Positions 1 to 5,545 of a stretch of 8,271 nucleotides of DNA are shown one piece after another. The notes beneath the pieces were generated by a model. That model saw only the letters and a list, made by a program, of their open reading frames with translations, had not been told where the DNA came from and searched no databases. The translations under genes and the position numbers were made by a program. Source of the DNA: Actinomycetes bacterium. GTDB taxonomy: Bacteria; Actinomycetota; Aquicultoria; CAJVYJ01; JAUVQD01. Location: NCBI GenBank assembly GCA_030598355.1, contig JAUVQD010000047.1:1-8271 (forward strand). Direction: 5' to 3'. The first letter of the stretch is position 1. The number at the start of each line of letters is the position of its first letter.

Positions 1-1
1 C

Positions 2-100
2 ATAGCTGTACCAAAGCGATTTATCGTTATTGAAGCGATGCCACACATGGGAAGCGGTAAGATCGATTTTCGCGCTGTCACGGCCATGGTCAAAAACTAG
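2..100 (+). CDS. AMP-forming acyl-CoA synthetase, C-terminal end (partial)
   Basis: Only the last 32 codons are visible; the gene begins outside the window and ends at TAG 98-100. The frame reads VPKRFIVIEAMPHMGSGKID and continues for 10 more residues. This matches the C-terminal subdomain of ANL-superfamily adenylating enzymes (acyl-CoA synthetases/ligases), where the PK-x-hydrophobic run leads to the A10 motif P-x4-GK-[IV]-D. The lysine in GSGKID (about codon 20 of the fragment) would be the one that positions the adenylate in the first half-reaction. The following gene starts 48 nt downstream on the same strand, so they may be co-transcribed, although the functional link is unclear. The substrate cannot be inferred from this fragment. 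An amino-acid-adenylating or CoA-ligase role is equally possible. Confidence 0.75.
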   Translation: MAVPKRFIVIEAMPHMGSGKIDFRAVTAMVKN

Positions 101-137
101 TTTAGATACTAACGTTCATTAGCGGGATTTAAGAAGA

Positions 138-144
138 CAGGAGG
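138..144 (+). promoter_or_regulatory. Strong ribosome binding site for the GH15 gene
   Basis: CAGGAGG lies 4 nt before the GTG at 149, within the run ACAGGAGGGCTTGTG. It fixes the GTG as the start, and the resulting N-terminus (MAYKPIRDYGLISN) is the conserved beginning of the family. Confidence 0.7.
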
Positions 145-148
145 GCTT

Positions 149-1933
149 GTGGCTTACAAACCGATTCGAGACTACGGCTTAATCAGTAATTCGCATACAG
201 CGGCTTTAGTCGGCATTGATGGAGCCATTGATTGGCTTTGTTGGCCAAGATTTGACTCTCCGGCAATTTTTTGTTCGATACTTGACGACAAAGTGGGCGG
301 CTATTTTTCCATCAAGCCAACGGGTGAACACCTCTCATCACAAGAATATATCTCCAGCACGAATGTTCTTGTTACAACCTTTGAGCACGACGGCGGACGC
401 GTTGAGATAACTGACTTTTTGTCGACTGATGATGATCGGCGGGGGCTTTATAGAATAATTACAGGTTTATCCGGCGAGATGGAAATTGCGGTTGAATTTA
501 AGCCGAGGCCCGATTATGGCCGGTCGACACCCCTTATGAATGTGCAAAATGGCAAAATATCCTTCGACGACGGTCAGGAATCGCTGGAACTCTTCAGTCA
601 TTTCCCTCTGAAATTAACGGAAAACGGTGCCGCCAGCGGCGTGCGTTTAGTTAAAGACGGAGACAAACTAGCTCTTGCCTTGGGAAACGCCGCAGATGGT
701 GTTGAAGATTCCATCACGTCAATAGAGAAACTGCTTGAGACGGCCGTTGATTACTGGAGAGAATGGGCAAGCGCGTGCACATACGTTGGTCCCTGGAGTG
801 AGTGGATAACAAGGTCAGCTTTGGTCGTTAGCGCGCTTACATATAAGCCAACGGGGTTAATTGTAGCCGCTCCCACTACTTCTCTGCCTGAAAAAATTGG
901 TTCGAAGTTGAATTGGGATTATCGCTATATGTGGTTAAGGGACGCGGCCATGGTCCTCGAGGCCATGTTTCACCTTGGACACATGGGAGACGAGGGAAAA
1001 GACTTCTTGAATTTTCTCGCCAAACAAGCGGGGAAAGATCCCTCGGACCTTAAAATTATGTATGATATCGACGGCGAGCTGTTAAAGGGTGAAGAAATTA
1101 TTCCCGAACTCGAAGGGTATCGCGGTTCATACCCTGTGCGAATCGGCAATGAAGCCAGCAACCAGGTACAGCTAGATGTCTTCGGTGAAGTCCTGCTAAC
1201 CGCGAAGCGATACGTTGAAGTCGTCGGGGAGCTTTCTCCTCAACTCTGGGAGTCCATGATTACGCTGGCGGATCATGTAATAGACAATTGGCACCGCCCG
1301 GACAGCGGTATTTGGGAAGAGCGCGGAGAACCCAGGCATTATACTCACTCAAAAGTGATGTGTGCCGTCGGTCTCCAGTCTGTTCTGGACATTCAAGAAA
1401 AGACAAAGTATCCGGCTCCGGTGAAAAAATGGAAAGCTGCCCTCAAGAATATGCGCGAGACCATTATCGAACGCGCCTGGAACGAAGAGATTAAAAGCTT
1501 TACCAAGGTTTTTGACTCTGATGAAATTGACGCCAGCCTTCTTCTGATGAGCGTCTATGATTTTCTACCCGCGAAGGATGAGCGCTTAAGATCAACTGTC
1601 GACCATCTCATTCACAACCTTGGCACCAAAGGATTGATGTGCCGTTTTAAGTGGGCCGGGGAAGAAATAGGCGAAAGCGAGGGCGCTTTTACGATCGCCA
1701 GCATTTGGTTGGCCATCCATTTTATAAAATTGGGCAAGCTTGATTTTGCTGAAGAGTATATTCAGGCTCTGATAGACAGTGCCAATCACGTGGGGCTTTT
1801 TGCTGAGGAACTCGACCCGAGAACCGGCGATTTTCTAGGAAACTACCCGCAGCTGTTTGTCCACACGGCGCTGATCGACGCGATACATGATTTTAACAAT
1901 GCGACTCGAAAGAAGAATGCCGATAACGACTAG
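149..1933 (+). CDS. GH15 family glycoside hydrolase (glucoamylase/trehalase type)
   Basis: This 594-residue protein has the layout of prokaryotic GH15 enzymes, which hydrolyse terminal alpha-linked glucose from alpha-glucans or trehalose by inversion. Residues 1 to about 210 form the N-terminal beta-sandwich, beginning with the hallmark IRDYGLISNSHTAALVGIDG and DWLCWPRFDSPA. Residues about 215-585 form the (alpha/alpha)6 barrel, with WDYRYMWLRDA (256-266), GIWEERGEPRHYTHSK (387-402; the glutamates at 390/391 are the expected general-acid region), and EEL...GNYPQLFVH (553-572), which carries the base-side glutamate. No signal peptide is present, so a cytoplasmic role on trehalose, maltodextrin or glycogen-derived oligosaccharide is likely. 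Mycobacterial GH15 trehalases are of this general kind, but substrate cannot be read from the motifs. Length is normal and there is no sign of disruption. The next gene is convergent and encodes a probable glucose dehydrogenase. Confidence 0.9.
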   Translation: MAYKPIRDYGLISNSHTAALVGIDGAIDWLCWPRFDSPAIFCSILDDKVGGYFSIKPTGEHLSSQEYISSTNVLVTTFEHDGGRVEITDFLSTDDDRRGLYRIITGLSGEMEIAVEFKPRPDYGRSTPLMNVQNGKISFDDGQESLELFSHFPLKLTENGAASGVRLVKDGDKLALALGNAADGVEDSITSIEKLLETAVDYWREWASACTYVGPWSEWITRSALVVSALTYKPTGLIVAAPTTSLPEKIGSKLNWDYRYMWLRDAAMVLEAMFHLGHMGDEGKDFLNFLAKQAGKDPSDLKIMYDIDGELLKGEEIIPELEGYRGSYPVRIGNEASNQVQLDVFGEVLLTAKRYVEVVGELSPQLWESMITLADHVIDNWHRPDSGIWEERGEPRHYTHSKVMCAVGLQSVLDIQEKTKYPAPVKKWKAALKNMRETIIERAWNEEIKSFTKVFDSDEIDASLLLMSVYDFLPAKDERLRSTVDHLIHNLGTKGLMCRFKWAGEEIGESEGAFTIASIWLAIHFIKLGKLDFAEEYIQALIDSANHVGLFAEELDPRTGDFLGNYPQLFVHTALIDAIHDFNNATRKKNADND

Positions 1934-2973
1934 GTTTCCCCGTCCATATGAATGACACCCTTGATTTGATAAGCCTGTTTTTTCTGGAAAGCTTTTCCGT
2001 ACTCTGTGAGACTCATGTCGTCCGTAATAATGCTATTTAAAACTCCCGGCCATTGACTATTTACTTTTTTTGCCGTCTCGATGGCCTCCTCAAAATGAGT
2101 TCGAGTTGAGCTGACGCTCCCGAAGAGCACGCGATTTCCTAAAACAATGTGATTGTTTAAGCAACCAAGACAAATCTGGGAGCTGTGATCGCGCCCGGCT
2201 ACGCCCAGCAAGCACATAGCCCCATCTTGACTTAATATGTTAACCGCGGAAAAAGCAATGTCACTATTGCCCGTGGCTTCAAAAATCAGATCAGACAAGC
2301 CGGCATCATTTGCGAACTTTTCTAGTGTTGTCTCTTTAGCGCCAACGTATTTGCCTCCTGTATTTTGAACGGTCTTCGCTTTTAGACTATCTGAATCGGC
2401 AATATCAAATGTATAGACTTCATATCCTTTTGACCTGAGGGCCATCGTCAGCAATAGGCCGAGAGCGCCCGCACCCAAAACAAGGATATTTTCCGGACTC
2501 CACCCCTCAAGCCGTTGTTGTATCTTCAGCGCTTGATCAATAGCTTTTTGCGCTATACTCATTGGTTCGATCAAGGGACCGATGTTGCCCAACTCAGGGA
2601 TTAATTTAACAAGGTTAGCTGGAGATTCTTTGAAATACTCGGAGAGAAAACCATGGGCTTTCTTGATTCCACGCTCCTGATAATCACTTGAGTCCCCTCT
2701 TCTAACAGTTGGAACTACCAGCTCGCCCACGTGAAGATCGGTCACTTTCGCGCCAATCTCCTCTACCTCGCCAACTGCCTCGTGACCAATGACTAGAATG
2801 TCCTCATCGACAGGGGCCTCTCCATACGCCCCTTGATTGATCTCAATATCCGTGCCGTCTATGCCAACCGCGCAAGTTTTGATCAATGCCTCGGAATCAT
2901 TAATCACGGGTTTTGGCATATCCAGCAAACTGGCGCTATTCTTAGTTAAGGGTTTAACTGCCACAGCTTTCAT
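1930..2973 (-). CDS. Zinc-dependent glucose 1-dehydrogenase-like MDR oxidoreductase
   Basis: Medium-chain dehydrogenase of the archaeal-type glucose dehydrogenase family, which oxidises glucose to gluconolactone with NAD(P). Numbering from ATG 2973 (347 aa): catalytic-zinc region GIDGTD (Asp39 where most family members have Cys), GHEAVG (His64, Glu65), VPTVRRG (88-93), HGFLSEYF (107-114), LIEPMS (Glu136), Rossmann GAGALG (167-172). The Asp/His/Glu/Glu set matches my recollection of the Haloferax mediterranei enzyme. The cysteine-rich structural-zinc lobe normally between PTVRR and the ERGI...HGFMSE segment is reduced to a few residues. Asp190 at the end of the second Rossmann strand hints at NAD preference. 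A GTG at 2994 would add seven codons, but the family starts at MKAVAV and neither start has a strong SD. Substrate could also be another aldose or polyol. Confidence 0.8.
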   Translation of the reverse strand: MKAVAVKPLTKNSASLLDMPKPVINDSEALIKTCAVGIDGTDIEINQGAYGEAPVDEDILVIGHEAVGEVEEIGAKVTDLHVGELVVPTVRRGDSSDYQERGIKKAHGFLSEYFKESPANLVKLIPELGNIGPLIEPMSIAQKAIDQALKIQQRLEGWSPENILVLGAGALGLLLTMALRSKGYEVYTFDIADSDSLKAKTVQNTGGKYVGAKETTLEKFANDAGLSDLIFEATGNSDIAFSAVNILSQDGAMCLLGVAGRDHSSQICLGCLNNHIVLGNRVLFGSVSSTRTHFEEAIETAKKVNSQWPGVLNSIITDDMSLTEYGKAFQKKQAYQIKGVIHMDGET

Positions 2974-3018
2974 AATTAATTGTTTTCCACGCACAGCAAT
3001 TTGCTAACCGTTTTCGGG

Positions 3019-3024
3019 TATAAT
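3019..3024 (+). promoter_or_regulatory. Candidate -10 box (TATAAT) for the microprotein gene
   Basis: A perfect TATAAT in the gap between divergent genes would start transcription near 3031, just upstream of the SD at 3041. No good -35 hexamer sits at 16-18 nt; TTGCTA at 3001-3006 is only 12 nt away. This is therefore a partial promoter match. The divergent dehydrogenase promoter must lie in the same 80 nt, so the two may overlap. Confidence 0.4.
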
Positions 3025-3040
3025 CGGGACGAAACTTGGA

Positions 3041-3050
3041 AGAGGTGATC
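3041..3050 (+). promoter_or_regulatory. Near-perfect Shine-Dalgarno deciding a TTG start
   Basis: AGAGGTGATC matches the extended anti-SD complement (GGAGGTGATC) at nine contiguous positions. GAGG ends 8 nt before the TTG at 3054. Such a match is unlikely by chance and is the main reason for calling the tiny gene that follows. Confidence 0.65.
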
Positions 3051-3053
3051 TAA

Positions 3054-3131
3054 TTGGCACAATGCCCGGTTTGCAGTCTCGAAGTAGATGATCTAGATAA
3101 GCACATGGAAGAGAACCACCCTGACGAATAA
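3054..3131 (+). CDS. 25-residue C2H2-like zinc-finger microprotein
   Basis: A TTG start at 3054 opens 25 codons ending in TAA 3129-3131. The peptide begins MAQCPVCSLEVDDLDKHMEE and ends NHPDE. It contains one complete metal-binding set: Cys4-Pro-x-Cys7, then His17-x4-His22, spaced like a minimal C2H2 treble- or classical-type finger, with the hydrophobic residues (Val11, Leu14, Met18) such a fold needs. The start is supported by the SD at 3041-3050 and a TATAAT box 30 nt upstream. It is acidic apart from the finger, so DNA binding is not obvious; a zinc-dependent protein-protein contact is as likely. It is divergent from the dehydrogenase and about 150 nt before the small membrane protein gene. 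I do not know an assigned function. Confidence 0.6.
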   Translation: MAQCPVCSLEVDDLDKHMEENHPDE

Positions 3132-3281
3132 GCCCACCTGCGGTACGCAAAACAAACGACCAATTACCAGGTCTTTAAGGACATTCGTAATATATTAATT
3201 TATTTTATAATTTTTCGAATATCTTAGTTTAATTGAAGGCCCGTGCGGAATATTTAAAATCAGCGATGACGGAGGATGTCT
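3132..3281. other. AT-rich intergenic spacer
   Basis: About 150 nt without a recognisable gene. The core (about 3181-3235) is strongly AT-rich and includes the 10-nt palindrome TAATATATTA (3188-3197) and a further TATAAT (3206-3211). It may serve as an UP element or protein-binding region for the downstream gene. I see no convincing terminator: a GACC/GGTC hairpin at 3158-3173 has only four base pairs and a three-T tail. Confidence 0.5.
3233..3260 (+). promoter_or_regulatory. Candidate sigma-70-type promoter for the small membrane protein
   Basis: TTGAAG (3233-3238) and TAAAAT (3255-3260) are separated by 16 nt, with an AT-rich tract just upstream. The predicted start near 3267 would leave only a few bases before the SD at 3271, a very short leader, so confidence is limited. 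Confidence 0.35.
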
Positions 3282-3476
3282 TTGATTTTAAGTAACGAAG
3301 TTGTGATTCTCGGAGCTGCACTCGGATCTGTTGTTTTTCTTTTTGTAACAGACCACCTCTTCCGCAAACGAGAGCAACTTGCCGAGGAAGCGCTTGAAGA
3401 AATAAAAGAGAAAACCAGCTCTCAAGTGTACTTGGAGCTCAACGAAGAAGGCGATGAGGCAAATCTAGCGGCCTAA
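3282..3476 (+). CDS. Small single-span membrane protein, unknown function
   Basis: The reading frame is open from ATG 3276, but GGAGG (3271-3275) directly abuts that ATG. The TTG at 3282 sits an ideal 6 nt after it, so I take TTG as the start, giving 64 residues. Residues about 5-22 (EVVILGAALGSVVFLFV) form one transmembrane helix, followed by DHLFRKREQ. The basic cluster suggests that the C-terminal tail is cytoplasmic. The tail (about 30-64) is highly charged and rich in Glu/Leu/Ala, consistent with a short amphipathic or coiled-coil helix, and ends in acidic residues. I recognise no family. The stop TAA (3474-3476) overlaps the stop of the convergent JAMM gene. A membrane anchor or small regulatory subunit is possible, but nothing in the sequence identifies a partner. 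Confidence 0.65.
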   Translation: MILSNEVVILGAALGSVVFLFVTDHLFRKREQLAEEALEEIKEKTSSQVYLELNEEGDEANLAA

Positions 3477-3850
3477 ACCCTACCAGTTTCCACTTGCAGC
3501 TCCTGAACAGAACGACTTTCGCCGATTTTAAATGCCCGAATCCGAGGCGCGTTATTATCCTTGAGCGAACAAATAACATAGGTCAGATCAAGATCCCCGG
3601 CTTCCCTGATATCTGTCGGAGACGGATAAGCCTCAGTCGCGGGATGTGAATGGTAGACGGCGATAAAATCAACCTGATCAGACCGCATCTTCCTAATCAC
3701 GTCAAAAGTTTCACGGGGATCTATTTTATAAGTTATCTCACTGGTATCGGAATTTTTTGTCGGATAAATATGAGTCGCTGTTTGCTTATGTCCGCCGATC
3801 ATTCCACAAGCCTCACGCGGCGCCTCTCTCCGTGATTGCTCGATAATCAC
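3473..3850 (-). CDS. mec: JAMM/MPN+ metallopeptidase (Mec type) acting on the sulfur carrier
   Basis: Zinc isopeptidase of the JAMM family. In Mycobacterium, Mec releases cysteine from the CysO-cysteine adduct. Numbered from GTG 3850 (125 aa), the full motif is present: catalytic Glu13 in REACG, then His67-Ser-His69-x7-Ser77-x2-Asp80 (YHSHPATEAYPSPTD), which closely resembles my memory of mycobacterial Mec. The GTG has an SD (AGGAG, 9 nt upstream). However, the protein then lacks the first beta-strand and the beginning of helix 1. Upstream codons in the same frame read IERFFISQESVNV, exactly the missing family N-terminus, back to the cysO stop, with no ATG, GTG or TTG. The real protein may begin at ATA 3886 or be made by frameshifting. 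It is the last gene of the operon; its TAG interlocks with the stop of the convergent gene. Confidence 0.88.
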   Translation of the reverse strand: MIIEQSRREAPREACGMIGGHKQTATHIYPTKNSDTSEITYKIDPRETFDVIRKMRSDQVDFIAVYHSHPATEAYPSPTDIREAGDLDLTYVICSLKDNNAPRIRAFKIGESRSVQELQVETGRV

Positions 3851-3882
3851 GTTAACTGACTCCTGGCTTATGAAGAAGCGCT

Positions 3883-4092
3883 CTATTTTAGACCGCCGGC
3901 CATGTAATGCAAGAACTCCATTTTGTCTCCGGTACCCAATTCCAACTCACCATATTTTCCTTTTGGAACCAATTCGCCGTTGATTTCAACCGCGACCATC
4001 TCTGGACGCACATTTTTGGCCTCAAGCACTTGAGCCACGGTTGTCGCCGCTTCGATCTTCTCGTTTTCACCGTTTATTTGGACATCAATCAT
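3883..4092 (-). CDS. cysO: CysO/ThiS/MoaD-type ubiquitin-like sulfur carrier with capped diglycine
   Basis: A 69-residue beta-grasp protein, the normal size for ThiS-like carriers. The start ATG 4092 has AGGAG 9 nt upstream. Features include the N-terminal strand MIDVQINGE, the helix TTVAQVLEAKNV (18-29), VAVEINGELVPKG (33-45), GDKMEF (55-60) and the tail AGGLK. The diglycine (66-67), normally the C-terminus that is adenylated and converted to a thiocarboxylate, is followed by Leu68-Lys69. By analogy with QbsE of Pseudomonas fluorescens and HcyS of Wolinella, such a cap must be trimmed by a JAMM protease before the carrier can be charged, and that protease is the next gene. CysM lies 29 nt upstream, so a cysteine pathway is favoured over thiamin or molybdopterin. 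The activating E1-like enzyme (MoeB/MoeZ/ThiF) is not in the window. Confidence 0.85.
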   Translation of the reverse strand: MIDVQINGENEKIEAATTVAQVLEAKNVRPEMVAVEINGELVPKGKYGELELGTGDKMEFLHYMAGGLK

Positions 4093-4121
4093 CTGCCTAA
4101 TCTCCTAAACCACATCTTGTT

Positions 4122-5051
4122 TTACCAGAGCGGACCTTTAAAACGCTTACTTACTTCTTCAGGATCCTCCGTCCATATGCGCTCACTCAAATACTTCCAG
4201 GCGCCGTCTGGAAAAACTGTTACGATTACCCCGGACTTCATTGTCTCGGCTATCTCTAACGCTTTAAAAATTACAGCTCCCGAAGAAATGCCGGCTAAAA
4301 TAGCCTCTTCGTCTGCCAACCTTTTTAAGGCGATAAAAGCTTCCTCGTCTTGCACAAGGTCATTGTCGCTCAAAATACTCATATCTAGTATAGCGGGAAT
4401 AAAACCATCTGAAAGGTTTCTGAGTCCCTGAAGGCCACCGTGAGGATACGGTTGAACGGCGACGATTCGCGTATTCGGGTTAGCTTCTAAAAGTCGCCTT
4501 CCCACTCCCATAAGCGTGCCGGCTGTGCCAAGGCCGGCCACAAAAACATCAACACGCGGCGTTTCCTCAAGTATCTCAAGCGCGGTCGTTTCATAATGAG
4601 CGAGTGGATTTGCTTCGTTACTATACTGATCAGGCATAAAGTAGCTGCCATCGGCCCCAATCTCTTTAGCCAATTTTATAGCACCGTTTGTTCCCAGGTC
4701 ACCATCGGAAAGTATAACGTCTGTCCCGAAAACCTCCATAAGCTGTCGTCTCTCAACGCTGACATTCTCCGGCATGACCGCTTTGAGTTTATAGCCTTTA
4801 TATTTTGCTATCATCGCGAGCGAAATACCTGTATTTCCACTGGTGGCTTCGAGGATAGTGTCGCCGACCTTGAGTTGCCCGGATTTTTCACCCGCCTCGA
4901 TCATGTAAAGGGCTATTCTGTCCTTCAGGCTGCCGCTCGGATTTTGGCCTTCCAGCTTAGCGTATATTTTCACTGCCGAATTCGGATTCATTCGGCTGAT
5001 CTCAATCATAGGTGTGTTGCCTATCAAGCTTAAAAAGTTCTTATGAATCAA
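4122..5051 (-). CDS. cysM: PLP-dependent cysteine synthase, CysM type (probable O-phosphoserine sulfhydrylase)
   Basis: A fold-type II PLP enzyme of 309 residues, cytoplasmic. Motifs: IGNTPM (10-15), PSGSLKDR (38-45) with Lys43 as the Schiff-base lysine, the substrate loop TSGNTG (70-75), phosphate-binding GLGTAGT (173-179), and GISSGA (254-259). The segment GLRNLSDGF (209-217) with Arg211 aligns, from memory, with Arg220 of M. tuberculosis CysM, which selects O-phosphoserine over O-acetylserine. The tail (AWKYLS at 284-289, ending GPLW) also resembles that enzyme, whose C-terminus folds over the active site. In that system sulfur comes from the thiocarboxylated CysO carrier, and a carrier gene follows 29 nt downstream. 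The start is TTG 5051, with GGGAG 6 nt upstream. A plain O-acetylserine sulfhydrylase is the alternative. Confidence 0.9.
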   Translation of the reverse strand: MIHKNFLSLIGNTPMIEISRMNPNSAVKIYAKLEGQNPSGSLKDRIALYMIEAGEKSGQLKVGDTILEATSGNTGISLAMIAKYKGYKLKAVMPENVSVERRQLMEVFGTDVILSDGDLGTNGAIKLAKEIGADGSYFMPDQYSNEANPLAHYETTALEILEETPRVDVFVAGLGTAGTLMGVGRRLLEANPNTRIVAVQPYPHGGLQGLRNLSDGFIPAILDMSILSDNDLVQDEEAFIALKRLADEEAILAGISSGAVIFKALEIAETMKSGVIVTVFPDGAWKYLSERIWTEDPEEVSKRFKGPLW

Positions 5052-5079
5052 TGACTCTCCCTTTTAGTCAGGTCCAATA

Positions 5080-5541
5080 TCAGGCTTCAAAAAGTTTGAT
5101 CTCACAAGGAGACCGTCGTACTAGCTTATCAACAGCCGAGCCTACCAGCAACCTCGATAAAGCCGACTGCTTGGCTCGAGAAATGATCAGTGTATCGACA
5201 GTATACTTGGCAATGGCCGCCAAAGTACACTCTACAAAATCGCCTTGCTCTAGCATTACCTCGCAGTTGACACTTTTTGTTTTTGCCAATTCCTCAATTT
5301 CAGACAATTGCTGGAGCGCCTGATTCTTGTATTCTGTCGAGACCGCGTCCTCCAATTCCTGCGATGGTTTTTCGCCAATAAAACCTATGTCGGTTAATCT
5401 CTCAAATATTGTCCCGGGTACACTTGAGTCCAGGACAAAGAGAACTCTTAAAGTCGCCTCTTTTTCTTTAGTAAAATCCAAAGCCATCTCGATGGATTCC
5501 GGAGCTTGTATAGACGTCGATAACGCGAATAAGAAAATCAT
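5080..5541 (-). CDS. UspA-like universal stress domain protein, degenerate ATP site
   Basis: A 153-residue single-domain protein with the Usp fold pattern: an N-terminal strand and helix (FALSTSIQAPESIEMALDF), a second strand (LRVLFVLD, 31-38), the helical middle, CEVMLEQGD (93-101), then DTLIISRAKQSALSRLLVGS (116-135) and KLVRRSPCEIKL (139-150). In ATP-binding members the first strand ends in V-D-x-S and the late loop is G-x2-G-x9-G-[ST]. Here the first Asp is replaced by Ser/Thr and both early glycines are lost, leaving only VGS, so ATP binding is doubtful. It starts 4 nt after the transporter stop (ATG 5541, AAGGA upstream) and ends 28 nt before cysM. Usp proteins sometimes regulate adjacent transporters (TeaD with TeaABC in Halomonas), which would suit its position. 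Confidence 0.75.
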   Translation of the reverse strand: MIFLFALSTSIQAPESIEMALDFTKEKEATLRVLFVLDSSVPGTIFERLTDIGFIGEKPSQELEDAVSTEYKNQALQQLSEIEELAKTKSVNCEVMLEQGDFVECTLAAIAKYTVDTLIISRAKQSALSRLLVGSAVDKLVRRSPCEIKLFEA

Positions 5542-5545
5542 CAGC

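Noticed and set aside
101..116. Small inverted repeat TTAG-ATA-CTAA between the synthetase fragment and the GH15 gene
   Set aside because: Four-base arms occur by chance often, and nothing else suggests an operator.
2974..2994. GTG start adding seven residues to the dehydrogenase
   Set aside because: No SD precedes it, and the family N-terminus begins at the downstream ATG (MKAVAV); kept as an alternative only.
3158..3176. Possible terminator after the microprotein gene (GACC...GGTC then TTT)
   Set aside because: Only four base pairs with an eight-base loop and three Ts; too weak to call.
3888..4070. Minus-strand 60-codon frame starting inside cysO
   Set aside because: It is a shifted frame within the carrier gene, Lys/Arg/Trp-rich without any fold signal, and a different frame from the JAMM gene, so it does not explain the upstream extension.
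3907..4431. Long plus-strand open frame of 174 codons across the sulfur carrier and the end of cysM
   Set aside because: It is antisense to two genes with clear motifs, has no SD at its start and no recognisable protein features; Ser/Leu/Phe-rich composition is typical of a shadow frame.
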